From NCBI GenBank assembly GCA_024709225.1, contig JANJXC010000055.1, forward strand, positions 1 through 38,486: 38,486 nt of DNA. Reading direction: 5' to 3'. The position numbers and the translations under genes were made by a program. The notes below the pieces were generated by a model. That model was not told where the DNA came from. It saw only the letters and a program-made list of their open reading frames with translations, and ran no database searches. Shown in pieces: positions 27,910 to 36,417 of the stretch. This stretch comes from Gammaproteobacteria bacterium. Its GTDB lineage: Bacteria > Pseudomonadota > Gammaproteobacteria > Thiohalomonadales > Thiohalomonadaceae. Numbering within the stretch: position 1 is the first letter of the stretch; each line of letters opens with the position of its first letter.

Positions 27910-29004
27910 GTGCAAAAAGGTATTACCACCGCGGCGATCGTCGCGACCGTCTGTCTAGCTATCTCCGGTTGTGCCAGCGAGCAGCCCCGCAAGGCTGACT
28001 ACCAGCGTGCGGTGACCCTGCCGTCGCTGGAGGTTCCGCCCGATCTAACCGCCCCCGAATTGCAGGGCGACCTCGACCTGCCGCAGAGCTATTCCGCCCA
28101 TGTCGCCCAGGGAACGGACGGCGCCGCGGTGCAGGTACTGCCGCAACAGGCCAATGTGCAGGTGCTGCGCGACCGGGACATGCGCTGGTTGCAGGTACAG
28201 GCCGCCACTCCCGAGCAGCTGTGGGCCAAACTGCGCGAGTTCTGGCAGCAGCAAGGCCTGGAGGTGCAGATCGACGAGCCGCGCATCGGCATCATGGAAA
28301 CCCAATGGGCCGAGAACAAGGCCGATGTGCCGGGCGACTGGATCACCACCATGATGAGCAAGGTGTTCAAGGGGGCCTATTCCGCGCCGACGCGTGACAA
28401 GTTCCGTCTGCGCGTGGAGCGGGGCAGTGCGCCGGACACCACCGAGATCTTCATCACCCACTATGGCCTGGAAGAGGTGCAGCGCGGCCAGAACGTGGAG
28501 TCCTACGACACCATCTGGCAGACCCGTCCCGTGGATCCGGAGCTGGTGGCCGAGATGCTCAATCGCCTGATGGTCTACTTCGGCATACCCCAGGCCCGCG
28601 CCGAGGCGCAGCTCGCCGCGGCGGCACCGGCCGCGGTGGCTGCCCGTGCGCAGCTGGATGGCGCCGTGCTGCTGGTCAACGAGGCCTTCCCGCGCGCCTG
28701 GCGCCGTGTCGGTATTGCCCTCGATCGCCTGGGGCTGGTGGTGGAAGACCGGGATCGTTCCGCCGGGTTGTACTACATCCGTGCCGTGGATCAGATCGAG
28801 GATGCCGGCCAGGCGAAGAAGGGCTTCTTCTCCAGCCTGTTCTCCGGCGAGAGTGAGGCGGCCGCGCAGGAAGAGCCGGCCCGCATCCTGGTACAGGAGG
28901 CCGGGGAGACCACGCGTGTCACCCTGCAGAACAAGGGCGGCGAGCCCACCAGCTCGGCGGCGGCGGTGAAGATCCTGCAGCAGCTGGAAACGGAACTGCG
29001 TTAA
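27910..29004 (+). CDS. bamC: Outer-membrane assembly lipoprotein BamC
   Basis: A 364-residue lipoprotein of the BAM complex, which inserts beta-barrel proteins in the outer membrane. GTG start at 27910 with GAGGA upstream; signal peptide with lipobox ISGC (Cys21). The N-terminal unstructured BamD-binding segment contains LEVPPDLTAPEL (about 42-53). Two helix-grip domains follow (about 100-210 and 250-345), the second beginning ARAQLDGAVLLVNEAFPRAWRR in part. The insert rich in Glu and Ala (GESEAAAQEEPA) is slightly longer than in E. coli BamC (344 residues). It is co-directional with dapA. Inverted repeat D starts six bases after its stop. Confidence 0.92.
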   Translation: MQKGITTAAIVATVCLAISGCASEQPRKADYQRAVTLPSLEVPPDLTAPELQGDLDLPQSYSAHVAQGTDGAAVQVLPQQANVQVLRDRDMRWLQVQAATPEQLWAKLREFWQQQGLEVQIDEPRIGIMETQWAENKADVPGDWITTMMSKVFKGAYSAPTRDKFRLRVERGSAPDTTEIFITHYGLEEVQRGQNVESYDTIWQTRPVDPELVAEMLNRLMVYFGIPQARAEAQLAAAAPAAVAARAQLDGAVLLVNEAFPRAWRRVGIALDRLGLVVEDRDRSAGLYYIRAVDQIEDAGQAKKGFFSSLFSGESEAAAQEEPARILVQEAGETTRVTLQNKGGEPTSSAAAVKILQQLETELR

Positions 29005-29009
29005 ACCAC

Positions 29010-29063
29010 AGTTTCGAGTTTCGAGTTTGAAGTTTCGAAACTCGAAATCCGAAACTCGAAACT
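29010..29063. repeat. Inverted repeat D, TTTCGAG type
   Basis: The outer arms (29010-29023 and 29050-29063) are exact 14-nt reverse complements, AGTTTCGAGTTTCG and CGAAACTCGAAACT. Imperfect inner copies of the same TTTCGAG unit continue to the centre. The element lies six bases after the bamC stop and 11 bases before the next ATG, filling the gap, and is much AT-richer than the surroundings. Confidence 0.85.
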
Positions 29064-29074
29064 TTCTTTGATCG

Positions 29075-29833
29075 ATGCGTTTCGCCTCCTTAGGCAGCGG
29101 CAGCCGCGGCAACGCCACCCTGGTCGAACAGGGCAATACCCTGCTGCTCATCGACTGCGGTTTTTCCCTGCGCGAAACCGAGCGGCGCCTGTTGCGCCGG
29201 GGACGTGACCCGGCCCAGGTCAGTGCCGTGCTGGTGACACACGAGCACGGCGATCACCTCAGCGGCGTGGCCCTGTTTGCGCGCCGCTACGGCGTGCCGG
29301 TGTGGCTCAGCGCCGGCACCCACGCGGCGTGCAGCAATGGGATAGCCGGCAGCCAGATCTTCAACAGCCACGCGGCATTCGCCATCGGCGAGCTGGAAGT
29401 GACACCCTATCCGGTGCCGCATGATGCGCGCGAACCCACGCAATTCGTGTTCGGCAACGGCGACCATCGCCTCGGCCTGCTCACCGACACCGGTTCGCTC
29501 ACGCCGCACATCGAGCGCCAGCTCAGCGCCTGTGATGCGCTGCTGCTGGAGTGCAATCATGATCGCACCATGCTGGCCAATGGTGTCTATCCTCCCATGC
29601 TCAAGGCCCGCGTCGGCGGCGACTACGGTCACCTGAGCAACGACCAGGCCGGCACCTTGCTGCGCCGTATCGATTGTTCCCGTCTGCAGCACATCGTCGC
29701 GGCCCATCTCAGCGACAAGAACAACACGCCGCAGCTGGCCGTCACCGCACTGGCCACGGCCCTCGACTGCAGCCCGGAGTGGATCGGCGTCGCCGGCCAG
29801 GACGACGGCCTGGACTGGCGCGAACTCGCCTGA
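29075..29833 (+). CDS. Metallo-beta-lactamase-fold hydrolase (YycJ/WalJ or PhnP-like)
   Basis: A 252-residue cytoplasmic protein. MRFASLGSGSRGNATLVE and LLIDCGFS open the fold; the metal motif THEHGDHLSG (about 55-64) supplies His-x-His-x-Asp-His, followed by PVPHDAREP (His about 115), LTDTGSLT and LLECNHD, with a final AAHLSDKNNTP. Family members are phosphodiesterases or exonuclease-like enzymes with two metal ions. In many gammaproteobacteria this gene follows bamC, as here. No Shine-Dalgarno is visible before ATG 29075; inverted repeat D ends 11 nt upstream and may have displaced it. Homology begins at the chosen start, so an upstream start is unlikely. Confidence 0.85.
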   Translation: MRFASLGSGSRGNATLVEQGNTLLLIDCGFSLRETERRLLRRGRDPAQVSAVLVTHEHGDHLSGVALFARRYGVPVWLSAGTHAACSNGIAGSQIFNSHAAFAIGELEVTPYPVPHDAREPTQFVFGNGDHRLGLLTDTGSLTPHIERQLSACDALLLECNHDRTMLANGVYPPMLKARVGGDYGHLSNDQAGTLLRRIDCSRLQHIVAAHLSDKNNTPQLAVTALATALDCSPEWIGVAGQDDGLDWRELA

Positions 29834-30012
29834 TCGGTCCGCGGCGCCGCCGGGCGGAATAAACCGCCTCCTATCGACATCTTTCCCTATACTGCTTATA
29901 ACTGCTGCAGTAATGCGCTGATTGCCATCAGTATTTTACTAAATATCAATAATTCACCAGGGTCGGTTCCGCCCGTGCACGGACGCAGAATAACTGCCGG
30001 GAAGAGGTGGTC

Positions 30013-32049
30013 ATGTTCACGTTCATTCAGCGTCTGCTGGCGCGCTACTCCATCCGTACCAAACTCTGGGCCGGTTTCGGCATGCTGGTGGTGATCCTGG
30101 CGGTGGTGGTACTCACCACCGTCGCCAGCCTGACGGCAACGCGCGGCAACATGGCCAACGTGGTGGAGCGCATCCTGCCCACCGCACTCGATGCCCAGGA
30201 ACTGGCCAATCGGCTGGAGCACACCAGCGCCTCGCTGGGCTTCTATCTGCTCAGCAAGGAGCCGGGCCAGCGCGAAGACTATCTGGCAAATCTGCAGCAG
30301 GTGAATGAACTGCTGCAACGTCTGCAGCAGCAGCCCTTGCTGCAGGAGGACCAGGCGCTCGGCGCCAAGGTTGCCGCGGTCGCGGCGCAGGTGCAGAAAT
30401 TCGCCGGCTACCGGGAGCGCATGCTGGCATTGGCGCTGGACGACGGCGCCAATTTCCCGGCCATGCAATACGCCGGACAGAGCGTCAATCCGCTCAGCCA
30501 GGAGGCGCTGCAACTGCTGTCGCAGATGATCCTGGCGGAGGAGGGTGAGGCCGCCAGCGGACAGCGCAAGCAGCTGCTGTTGTTGATCGGCGAGCTGCGT
30601 TACGCCTGGACCAACGTGATGAATGGCATCCGCGGTTATCTGGCGTTTCGTGCCGATAGCGCGCTGGAAGAGATCCAGCTGCATCAGGATAACGTCGGCA
30701 CCCTCATGGAACGGCTGAAGAAGCGTTCCGGCCAGCTCAACTTCGAGCAGCAGGACGCCTTTGAGCAGTTCGTCGCCCTGCGCCAGCAGTTTCTCAGCAA
30801 TTTCGCACAAATGAGGAAGCTGCACAGCAGCGAACAGTGGCGCACCGACGCCCACCTGGTGCGCAGCGAACTGGGCCCGCTGCTCGGCGAGATCAAGCAC
30901 ACGCTGGACGGTCTGGTGGAGGAACTGCGCGGCCGCACCGAACAGCGCAGCGACGCGCTGCTGACGCAGATCGACGTGACGCGCGCCACCGTGCTGCTGC
31001 TGCTGGCGGTAGGCATGGTGCTCGGCGTGTTCGGCGCCTGGATCATCAGCCACCTGATCAGCAAGCCGTTGCGCATGGCCGTCAGCACCATGAACGACAT
31101 CGCCGCCGGTGGCGGCAATCTCGCCTGCCAGCTGCATGTGGACGGGCGGGACGAAATCGGCCAGCTCTGCATGGCCTTCAATCGCTTCGTGGAAAAGATC
31201 CGCGAGATTGTCAGCCAGGTTGCCAGTTCCACGGCGCAACTGGCCGCCGCCGCCGAGCAGATGTCGCAGATCAGCTCCAATGCCAATCACGGCGTGCAGC
31301 GGCAGCAGCACGAGACCGAGCAGGTGGCGGCCGCCATGAACCAGATGGCGGCGACGGCGCAGGAGATGGCGCAGAATGCAGGGCTGGCGGCCGATTCCGC
31401 CGCCCAGGCCGACACCCAGGCGGCCGGCGGCCGCAAGGTCGTGGCGCAGACCGTGGATGCCATCGACAATCTGGCGCGCGCGGTGGAACAGGCCGCCGAC
31501 GTGATCCATCAACTGGAAGACGACAGCGACAGCATCGGTACCGTGGTGGACGTGATCCGCGGCATTGCCGAACAGACCAATCTGCTGGCGCTGACCGCCG
31601 CCATCGAGGCGGCGCGCGCCGGTGAACAGGGACGCGGCTTCGCCGTCGTCGCCGATGAGGTGCGTACCCTGGCCTCGCGTACCCAGCAGTCCACCACCGA
31701 GATCAAGGCGATCATTGAAACCCTGCAGAAGGGGGCGAGCGACGCCGTGGCCATGATGACCAAGGGCCGGGTGCAGGCCAATGCCAGCGTGGAGCAGGCC
31801 GCCCGTGCCGGCGCAGCGCTGGAGGAGATCACCGGCTCGGTGGATCGCATCACCGAAATGAATCGCCACATTGCCGACGCCGCCACACAGCAGGGGCAGG
31901 TGGCCGAGGAGATCAACCGCAACATCGCCAACATCACCCAGGTGGCCGAACAGACCGCGGAGGGCACCCGTCAGCTGGCCGCCTCCAGCACCGATCTGGC
32001 GCAGCTGGCCGAGCAGCTCCAGGGACTGGTGGGGCGCTTCAAGACCTGA
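30013..32049 (+). CDS. Methyl-accepting chemotaxis protein
   Basis: A 678-residue chemoreceptor. TM1 (about 14-42), a large periplasmic sensor region of about 285 residues that is helical (four-helix-bundle type, QLLQRL and LLQEDQALGAKV segments), TM2 (about 326-350, LLLLAVGMVLGVFGAWII), a HAMP domain and a long cytoplasmic signalling rod. The hairpin tip is canonical: IAEQTNLLALTAAIEAARAG then GRGFAVVADEVRTLA (about 520-555). No CheR/CheB-tethering pentapeptide is at the C-terminus. The ligand is unknown. ATG 30013 follows GAAGAGG by 5 nt; a GTG at 30007 is less likely. The 179-nt upstream gap is AT-rich and holds a small GGCGG-AATAAA-CCGCC hairpin just after the previous gene. No che or flagellar genes are nearby. 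Confidence 0.93.
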   Translation: MFTFIQRLLARYSIRTKLWAGFGMLVVILAVVVLTTVASLTATRGNMANVVERILPTALDAQELANRLEHTSASLGFYLLSKEPGQREDYLANLQQVNELLQRLQQQPLLQEDQALGAKVAAVAAQVQKFAGYRERMLALALDDGANFPAMQYAGQSVNPLSQEALQLLSQMILAEEGEAASGQRKQLLLLIGELRYAWTNVMNGIRGYLAFRADSALEEIQLHQDNVGTLMERLKKRSGQLNFEQQDAFEQFVALRQQFLSNFAQMRKLHSSEQWRTDAHLVRSELGPLLGEIKHTLDGLVEELRGRTEQRSDALLTQIDVTRATVLLLLAVGMVLGVFGAWIISHLISKPLRMAVSTMNDIAAGGGNLACQLHVDGRDEIGQLCMAFNRFVEKIREIVSQVASSTAQLAAAAEQMSQISSNANHGVQRQQHETEQVAAAMNQMAATAQEMAQNAGLAADSAAQADTQAAGGRKVVAQTVDAIDNLARAVEQAADVIHQLEDDSDSIGTVVDVIRGIAEQTNLLALTAAIEAARAGEQGRGFAVVADEVRTLASRTQQSTTEIKAIIETLQKGASDAVAMMTKGRVQANASVEQAARAGAALEEITGSVDRITEMNRHIADAATQQGQVAEEINRNIANITQVAEQTAEGTRQLAASSTDLAQLAEQLQGLVGRFKT

Positions 32050-32237
32050 CCGCCGGAGCGGCTTGCTCTTGAGGGCTTGCCGCGCGACCGGCGCACGGTG
32101 GGTCGATCCGACGCCATGTCACGCCGTCGCCTGTATCGGGCGAGAACACAAACACATGTCGCACACAGGTATCAGGGCATGCCCGGCACACCATATCGTG
32201 GGCCGGGCCCACGCCCCTGCCATGCCGCGGCAGGGCG

Positions 32238-34121
32238 TCAGCGCAGCCGCTCGAGCCAGTCTTCTGCGGGTTCCGGGCGGCTGTAGAGATAGCCCTGATG
32301 GAGGATTTTTCCGCGGGAGTTGAGGAAGGCGGCGTGCTCGCGGGTTTCGACACCCTCGGCGACCACATCCAGGTGCATGCGCTCGGCAACGGCGAGGATG
32401 GTGTCGACCAGGGTGGCGTCATTGGGATCGGTGGGGGCGTCCTGCACGAAGGATTTGTCGATCTTGATTTCGTGGATCGGCAGGCGCTTGAGGTAGGTGA
32501 GCGAAGAGTAGCCGGTGCCGAAGTCGTCGACGGAGAAGCGGATGCCGATGGCGGTCAGCGCAGTCATCTTGGCGATGATGTCGTTGAGGTTGTCGATGAG
32601 CAGGCCTTCGGTGATCTCCAGGGTGAGCTGGCGGGGATTGGCGCCGGTGGCCTGCACGGTGTCCTTGACCCAGTTGACGAAGCTGGGCTGGCGGAAGTGG
32701 CGCGGACTGATGTTGACGGAGAGCCGCAATGGACTGTCGGCAAGTTCGCTGCGTGTCAGCAGGGTGCAGGCCTCGGTGAATACCCACATGCCGACGTCGA
32801 TGATGAGATCGGTTTCCTCGGCGATGGGGATGAAGGCGGCCGGGGTGATCAGGCCGCGTTCCGGGTGCTGCCAGCGCACCAGCGCCTCGGCACCGACGAT
32901 GCTGCCGGCCGGTGGTTCCACCTGCGATTGCAGGAACAGGCGCAGCTCGCCGGCCTGGACGGCGCGGCGCAGCTCGCGTTCGATGCGGAAACGGTGTTCC
33001 ACCGTTTTGCTCATGGTCTGTTCGAAGAATACGGTCTGGTTGCCGCCGCGCTGCTTGGCCTGATGCAGCGCGGTATCGGCGCAGCGCATGATATCGCTGG
33101 CACTGGCGCCGCTGCCGGGCACGAACACGATCATGCCCAGGCTGAAGGTGATGGCGACCTCGTCGGAGCCGATATGCAGCGGCTGGCGCAGGGCCGCATG
33201 CAGGCGGTCGGACAGCTCGGTGACGGTGAGCCGGAAGGTGGTGGCATATTCGCCGGGGCGGTGCAGCAGCAGGGCAAATTCATCGGCCCCCACGCGCGCC
33301 AGGGTATCGTCCGGGTGCAGCAGCGGATGGATGCGCGCGCTGATGGCGCGCAGCAAGGAGTCGCCGGTGGCATGGCCGCGGGCGTCGTTGAGGGTCTTGA
33401 AACGGTCGAGGTTGAAGAACATCAGCACGCCTTCGCCCTGTTCTGCGGCGGCGGTGGTGAGCAGCTGCTCCAGCCGCTTGATGAGCAGGGCGCGGTTGGG
33501 CAGGCCGGTGAGGCTGTCGTAATAGGCCAGATTATGCAGATGGGCCTTGGTGACCTCCTGTTCCTCGTAATCCTGGAACAACATGCTGATGAGCATGGTG
33601 GCCAGCGGGTAGACCAGCAGGATGATCGGCCCCGCCTCCTCGACGATGCGCAGGCCGTGGCCACCGGGCAGCAGCTGGAACAGCGCCAGCATGAACACGT
33701 GTACCAGCAGGCCGAAGCCGAGCAGATGCAGTGCCGTGAGATGCCCGCCGATACGTTTGCGGTAATAGTAGAAGAGCGTACCGACGCCGGCGGACATGAC
33801 GATCACGCCCAGCCCCACCGCTGCGCCATCTCCCCCCAGATACAGACGGTAGCTGCCGGCCACCAGTGCGCTGACGGACGCCACCAGCGGGCCGCCGATC
33901 AGGCCGGCGACGGCGAGGATGATGGAGCGGCCATCGAAGATGACGCCGGGGGCAAAGCTCACGGGTGCCAGCATGCCGAAGACGGCGACGAGACCGAACA
34001 GCAGGCCGAATACCACCTGGCCGCTAATGGTGCGCAACAGCAGGCGCGAGATGACCACTTGATACAGCGCGGCCAAGGCAACCAGCAGGGCAATGTTGTG
34101 AATGATGTCGAGCAGGTTCAC
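32238..34121 (-). CDS. Membrane GGDEF-EAL protein with 5TMR-LYT-like sensor, probable c-di-GMP phosphodiesterase
   Basis: 627 residues. The first about 190 residues hold six hydrophobic helices including GGPLVASVSALVAGSYRLYL, which resembles the 5TM receptor (LytS-YhcK type) domain. The GGDEF domain (about 210-375) has the altered site VGADEFALLL (about 277-282), where the family has GGDEF, so cyclase activity is doubtful. The EAL domain (about 385-625) is intact: EALVRW (about 411), NISPRHFRQP, LEITEG, DDFGTGYSSL (about 531-540), KIDKSFV and VVAEGVET. It should therefore degrade c-di-GMP, with the GGDEF domain perhaps regulatory. It starts at GTG 34121 with no clear Shine-Dalgarno. It converges with the chemoreceptor gene. 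Confidence 0.9.
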   Translation of the reverse strand: MNLLDIIHNIALLVALAALYQVVISRLLLRTISGQVVFGLLFGLVAVFGMLAPVSFAPGVIFDGRSIILAVAGLIGGPLVASVSALVAGSYRLYLGGDGAAVGLGVIVMSAGVGTLFYYYRKRIGGHLTALHLLGFGLLVHVFMLALFQLLPGGHGLRIVEEAGPIILLVYPLATMLISMLFQDYEEQEVTKAHLHNLAYYDSLTGLPNRALLIKRLEQLLTTAAAEQGEGVLMFFNLDRFKTLNDARGHATGDSLLRAISARIHPLLHPDDTLARVGADEFALLLHRPGEYATTFRLTVTELSDRLHAALRQPLHIGSDEVAITFSLGMIVFVPGSGASASDIMRCADTALHQAKQRGGNQTVFFEQTMSKTVEHRFRIERELRRAVQAGELRLFLQSQVEPPAGSIVGAEALVRWQHPERGLITPAAFIPIAEETDLIIDVGMWVFTEACTLLTRSELADSPLRLSVNISPRHFRQPSFVNWVKDTVQATGANPRQLTLEITEGLLIDNLNDIIAKMTALTAIGIRFSVDDFGTGYSSLTYLKRLPIHEIKIDKSFVQDAPTDPNDATLVDTILAVAERMHLDVVAEGVETREHAAFLNSRGKILHQGYLYSRPEPAEDWLERLR

Positions 34122-34297
34122 GTGCGTCTATCACGGTCAACTCAGCGCATGTAGCGAAAGCATACATGGTTGCCGTGCGGATGTCAGGGACAGGTACGGC
34201 GCTGCAGTCGTCTGGCGGGGATTGTTGTACTGCAATGCGTCCGGCCGACGCATCGCCGGAGGTCCTTGCGGCGTGGCGGTATTGCCGCCGGCGCCGC

Positions 34298-34335
34298 GGC
34301 CGTGCTGCGGTGGGACATCAAACCGCAACACGGCC
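34298..34335. terminator. Long hairpin downstream of the DUF4412-like gene
   Basis: The 14-nt arms (34298-34311 and 34322-34335), GGCCGTGCTGCGGT and ACCGCAACACGGCC, pair with one mismatch around a 10-nt loop. Flanking CGCCG/CGGCG extends the structure. It lies 18 nt after the stop of the minus-strand gene at 34354. There is no T run, but the stem is strong enough to end or stabilise the transcript. Confidence 0.5.
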
Positions 34336-34353
34336 ACCGGCGTTGACGGAAGG

Positions 34354-35124
34354 TCAATCCTTGCCGAACAGGCCGCGGATGCCCTTGCGGATGGAATCGG
34401 AGATTTCATCCTTGGTGGCGTTCTTGACCTCATTGCGCGCATCCTGGGCGATATCCTGCGCATCTTCTTCGATTACGGAGGGTTGCCGCGGGGCGCTCTG
34501 CGGCGTGGCCGCGGCGTCTTCGCTCGGGAGCGCGCCGGGATGGAAGGCCCCCAGGCCGGACATCTTCTGATATCCCTTGGGCACGGTGAACAGACTGGCC
34601 GGCTGGGTGCCTTCCTTGATGTTGGTCAGCTCCATGGTGTGGCTCGGGCTGATGCTCTTGACGGGATAGCCCAGCTTCGGCGCAAACCAGGTGGTGGACT
34701 GTTCCAGATCGGCCTTCTTGGGGACGGACACATACTTGTCGCACAGGTAGCCGTTGACCATTTCCGAACCGACCTTTTTCACCGCGTAGTCGGGGTCATT
34801 CTTGGCTTGCTCCGCGAAATCCTTGCCGTCAAACCAGCCCTGGGATTCATCGACGCCGGTCATTTCCATATAGGTATTGGTCTCCGGCATGAGGGTGATC
34901 ATCTTTTTCCCCGGGATATCGATGATGCTGATCACGCGGCTGCCGTCCTCCATCTTGGTCTCGGTACGCATCTTCTGGTTGCCGTGGTAGTAGCGCATGA
35001 CCTGGGTCTGCCCTTCCGCCTTCAGCACCATATCCGCCGCGAATTGCGTGCCGGCCGCCGTGGCCTGCTGCCCCGCCGCCAGGGTAATGGCCAGGGCGAG
35101 CCAGCGCAGGAATTGGGTTTTCAT
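34354..35124 (-). CDS. Periplasmic DUF4412-like protein
   Basis: 256 residues with a signal peptide (LRWLALAITLAAGQQATA, cleavage near 23). The core (about 25-190) is a beta-rich domain with QVMRYYHGNQKMRTE and VISIIDIPGKKMITLMPE, resembling DUF4412 proteins that have a lipoprotein-carrier-like half-barrel. One pair of residues to note is CDKY (single Cys). The C-terminus is an acidic then basic low-complexity tail (EEDAQDIAQDARNEVKNA, RKGIRGLFGKD). GGAGGTAA precedes the ATG. The hemerythrin gene ends 31 nt upstream on the same strand, so the two may be co-transcribed. Function unknown. Confidence 0.7.
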   Translation of the reverse strand: MKTQFLRWLALAITLAAGQQATAAGTQFAADMVLKAEGQTQVMRYYHGNQKMRTETKMEDGSRVISIIDIPGKKMITLMPETNTYMEMTGVDESQGWFDGKDFAEQAKNDPDYAVKKVGSEMVNGYLCDKYVSVPKKADLEQSTTWFAPKLGYPVKSISPSHTMELTNIKEGTQPASLFTVPKGYQKMSGLGAFHPGALPSEDAAATPQSAPRQPSVIEEDAQDIAQDARNEVKNATKDEISDSIRKGIRGLFGKD

Positions 35125-35155
35125 CGTTTACCTCCGTGTGGTGAGTGAAAGTGAA

Positions 35156-35581
35156 TCAATGGTCCGCGGTCGACAGGCCACGGTGGACATGCCGGCCGAT
35201 TTTCGCATCTTCCTGCACCATGTGCTTGAGCACCCAGAATTTCAGAAAACGCACGCTGGCCAGACTCTCCTGCGCAGCGCCACCGGCACTGACGCCGGCA
35301 CGAAATTCCGCCACCTCCTGCAGCAGGTGCTGATGCTGCCGGCGGTGGGCCTGATAGCCGGGGTAGCCGATGTTGTCCATGATCTGCTCTTCGTGGGCGA
35401 AGTGTTCGGTGACGGCGCGGATCAGCCGATCCAGCACCGGCAGCCAGTCGCTGACCGGCACCTCGCGCACCAGCAGGTCGATCAGGGTATTCAAATGCTC
35501 CAGCAGTCCCGCATGCTCATGGTCGATGAACTGGATGCCGGTTTCAAAACTGGGATTCCATTGCACGGGTTCAAGCGACAT
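35156..35581 (-). CDS. Bacteriohemerythrin
   Basis: A 141-residue four-helix-bundle protein with a full diiron ligand set: His in FIDHEHAGLL, His and Glu in HFAHEEQIM, two His in HRRQHQHLL, and His and Asp in HMVQEDAKIG. It should bind O2 reversibly; in other bacteria such proteins deliver O2 to membrane oxidases or methane monooxygenase, or act as sensors. I chose MSLEPVQWNPSF (start 35581), the usual N-terminus; a start at 35617 would add 12 residues and has a possible AAGG site upstream. DUF4412-like gene follows 31 nt later. Confidence 0.9.
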   Translation of the reverse strand: MSLEPVQWNPSFETGIQFIDHEHAGLLEHLNTLIDLLVREVPVSDWLPVLDRLIRAVTEHFAHEEQIMDNIGYPGYQAHRRQHQHLLQEVAEFRAGVSAGGAAQESLASVRFLKFWVLKHMVQEDAKIGRHVHRGLSTADH

Positions 35582-35652
35582 TGCGGCGGCTTTCACAGGA
35601 AGAAGTGGCTGAAGCATAGCGCCTTTTCGCTGCGGACAGGAAAGGTTGGTGC

Positions 35653-36417
35653 TCAGTTTTTCAGGCCGACGCCGCGCTGCAACAGGAACAGGGCGTAGGC
35701 GAACAGGGCCGCGATGAACAGCAGGGTGACGCCGAAGGCGGTGGTCAGCGGGATGTCGGACACGCCGAGCAGGCCGTAGCGGAAGGCGTTGATCATGTAG
35801 AGGATCGGATTGAGCAGCGACACCTCGCGCCAGAACGGCGGCAGCATGTCGATGGAATAGAAGATGCCGCCCAGGTAGGTGAGCGGGGTGAGCACGAAGG
35901 TGGGGATGATGGAGATGTCGTCGAAGCTCTTGGCATAGATGGCGTTGATGAAGCCGCCGAGGGAGAACAGCACCGAGGTCAGCACCACCACGCTCAGTAC
36001 CACCGCCAGGTTGTGCACCTGCAGGGTGGTGAAGAACATCGCCACCACCGTGACGACCGCGCCGACGGTGAGGCCGCGTGCCACGCCGCCGGCGACATAG
36101 CCGAGCAGGATCAGGCTGTTGGGGATCGGCGCGATGAGCAGCTCTTCCACGTAGTGGGAGAACTTGGCGCCGTAGAACGATGACACCACGTTGCCGTAGG
36201 CGTTGGTGATCACCGCCATCAGGATCAGGCCGGGGACGATGTAATCCATGTAGCTGTGGCCGGCGATGGCGCCGATCTGGCTGCCGATGAGCTGGCCGAA
36301 GATGACGAAGTACAGCGCCGTGGTGATGATCGGCGGCACGATGGTCTGGATCCAGATGCGCAGGTAGCGGCGGATCTCCTTCACCAGGATGGTGCGCAAG
36401 GCGATGGCCCCGTTCAT
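35653..36417 (-). CDS. yadH: ABC-2 type transporter permease (YadH-like)
   Basis: A 254-residue inner-membrane permease with six hydrophobic helices. It aligns along its length with E. coli YadH as I recall it: RIWIQTIVPPIITTALYFVI, GLILMAVITNAYGNV, SFYGAKFSHYVEELLIAP, the TFVLTPLTYLGGIFYS block and NPILYMINAFRYGLLG. It pairs with the YadG-like ATPase; the substrate is unknown in any species I know. The start overlaps the ATPase stop (ATGA), with GGAGGGG upstream, so translation is coupled. Confidence 0.92.
   Translation of the reverse strand: MNGAIALRTILVKEIRRYLRIWIQTIVPPIITTALYFVIFGQLIGSQIGAIAGHSYMDYIVPGLILMAVITNAYGNVVSSFYGAKFSHYVEELLIAPIPNSLILLGYVAGGVARGLTVGAVVTVVAMFFTTLQVHNLAVVLSVVVLTSVLFSLGGFINAIYAKSFDDISIIPTFVLTPLTYLGGIFYSIDMLPPFWREVSLLNPILYMINAFRYGLLGVSDIPLTTAFGVTLLFIAALFAYALFLLQRGVGLKN

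Noticed and set aside
29896-31869. 657-codon minus-strand frame opposite the chemoreceptor
   Set aside because: Shadow of an unmistakable MCP gene.
32298-34154. 618-codon plus-strand frame opposite the GGDEF-EAL gene
   Set aside because: Shadow of a gene with intact EAL motifs on the minus strand.
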